A stretch of 7,287 nucleotides of DNA from positions 1 to 7,287 of the forward strand of contig CANHGF010000121.1 of NCBI GenBank assembly GCA_947460065.1. The letters are read 5' to 3'. Positions 6,344-7,287 of the stretch are shown one piece after another (position 1 is the first letter of the stretch; each line of letters opens with the position of its first letter). The translations under genes and the position numbers were made by a program. This DNA is from Comamonadaceae bacterium. Its GTDB lineage: Bacteria; Pseudomonadota; Gammaproteobacteria; Burkholderiales; Burkholderiaceae_C. The notes below the pieces were generated by a model. The model did no database searches, was not told the DNA's origin, and saw only the letters and a list, made by a program, of their open reading frames with translations.

Positions 6344-6384
6344 GCTTCAGTCTCAGCCCTGCACCGGCCTGCGCCCGGATCGCT

Positions 6385-7287
6385 TTACGGGTGTTCGGGC
6401 GCCCCGTTCGTCAAGCGCTCGAGCACATCATCGAGAATCGGCGCGGCCATGACCAGGCCCACATGGGGCAGGCCGGGCAGGTGGATGTTGCGTGCGCCGG
6501 GCACTGTGGCGCTGTTGGCCGGGAACACCACGTTGTCGCACACACTCCAGTAGCAGGTCATGCGGCTCAGGCCGTCAGCGTTCTCGCGGGCTTGCAGGCT
6601 GCGCAGAAATTCGCTGCCCATGCGCATCTGCAGCGCAGCCGGTGAGTGGGCCCAGGCGGCCAAGGCGGTGCCGTGGTGGGGCGAGCCTATGGTGATGACT
6701 TCCTGGCGCCTGGCCAATTCATCACTTTGTGTGGCCAACCAACTGCGGATGACCAGGCCGCCCATGCTGTGTCCGACCAGCAGGGGCTCTAGGCCTGTGG
6801 CCTCGATCAGCTTGTGCCGCGCTTGATCCAGCCCCCGTGCTTGATGGGCAATATCGGATTGCGGTGGTTCCAGGGTGATCGCTACAAAAGGAATGCCAGC
6901 CTGGCGCAGGCGAGGCATCCAAGCATTCCAGAAGCCTCGATTGCAGTAAAAGCCATGCACCAGCAGCACACCGCGCCGCCCCCGCGCCTCGGGCGCAAGG
7001 TGATCCGCATGGGCCCGATGGCGCCATGGCTGGTGCCAAGCGAAGACGCGCAGACCCATCAGGGCCTCCTGATAGCCGGCCCTGAACCACTGCGCCAGGC
7101 CGGGGTAGGGCTGCACCGCCGCCTGCGGATCGCCCCAGGTGCGCCGCGCCGATTCTTGCCGGGCCAGGCGCGATGCCCATAGTAACTCCAGCGCGAGCGC
7201 CGGCGTATGCGGCACCAGTACAAGCATTGCCCATGCGGACATGGCCCATCGGCCCTGATAGGCCCAGGCCGTCGCCCAGGCCAGGGC
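6385..7287 (-). CDS. Alpha/beta hydrolase (lipase/esterase family) with hydrophobic N-terminus, start probably off window
   Basis: The protein has the alpha/beta hydrolase fold signature. Numbering from the ATG at 7242 gives 285 residues. An oxyanion-loop motif LVHGFYCN is at 94-101, the nucleophile elbow GHSMGG is at 157-162 with Ser159, and Asp236 (SVCDNVV) and His260 (GLPHVG) are the likely remaining triad members. GSPHHGT at 186-192 is typical of bacterial lipases. It should hydrolyse carboxyl esters or lipids; the substrate is unknown. The N-terminal stretch (MLVLVPHTPALALELLWASR) is hydrophobic. The frame stays open upstream of 7242 to the window edge, reading ALAWATAWAYQGRW, and the ATG at 7242 lacks a Shine-Dalgarno sequence. 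I therefore place the start outside the window, probably completing one or two membrane segments. The stop TAA is at 6387-6385. The gene converges on radA across the REPIN-like element. Confidence 0.85.
   Translation of the reverse strand, partial: ALAWATAWAYQGRWAMSAWAMLVLVPHTPALALELLWASRLARQESARRTWGDPQAAVQPYPGLAQWFRAGYQEALMGLRVFAWHQPWRHRAHADHLAPEARGRRGVLLVHGFYCNRGFWNAWMPRLRQAGIPFVAITLEPPQSDIAHQARGLDQARHKLIEATGLEPLLVGHSMGGLVIRSWLATQSDELARRQEVITIGSPHHGTALAAWAHSPAALQMRMGSEFLRSLQARENADGLSRMTCYWSVCDNVVFPANSATVPGARNIHLPGLPHVGLVMAAPILDDVLERLTNGAPEHP

Overview
This window looks like a chromosomal segment of a high-GC betaproteobacterium, most likely Burkholderiales and perhaps Comamonadaceae. That placement is inferred from gene style: a glycine-tract cyclophilin lipoprotein, a ketopantoate-reductase paralog with an NGVPWW motif, and a GHSMG hydrolase with a hydrophobic N-terminus. 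No rRNA or other phylogenetic marker is present to prove it. Coding density is high; the longest non-coding stretch is 157 bases. I see no tRNA, rRNA, CRISPR array, insertion sequence or phage gene.

Left two thirds (1-4713, minus strand): three genes read leftward as a probable operon. First is a cyclophilin-type peptidyl-prolyl isomerase with a lipoprotein signal (3751-4713). Ten bases later comes a 1018-residue predicted type I-secreted surface protein (684-3740). It has a Ser/Ala-rich N-terminus, a short hydrophobic segment ending in a Gly6 tract, six SwmB-like repeats of about 105-120 residues, a small RTX calcium-binding block and a VC_A0849-type C-terminal secretion domain. After 46 bases comes a ketopantoate-reductase family protein (1-637) that runs off the left edge. 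The ribosome-binding site of the surface protein overlaps the stop codon of the isomerase gene, so the two are probably translationally coupled. No type I transporter genes are in the window.

Middle (4714-4870): a divergent intergenic region with four imperfect 12-bp tandem units. To its right is radA (4871-6238, plus strand), a complete DNA repair and recombination ATPase with all family motifs intact.

Right (6239-7287): radA and an alpha/beta hydrolase (6385 to beyond the right edge, minus strand) converge on a 146-bp gap. That gap contains two REP-like hairpins in inverted orientation, a REPIN-like element that may also act as a bidirectional transcription end. The hydrolase reading frame stays open to the window edge, so its true start is probably outside.

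The most noteworthy items are the isomerase/surface-protein pair and the REPIN-like element. I see no clearly unprecedented system here.
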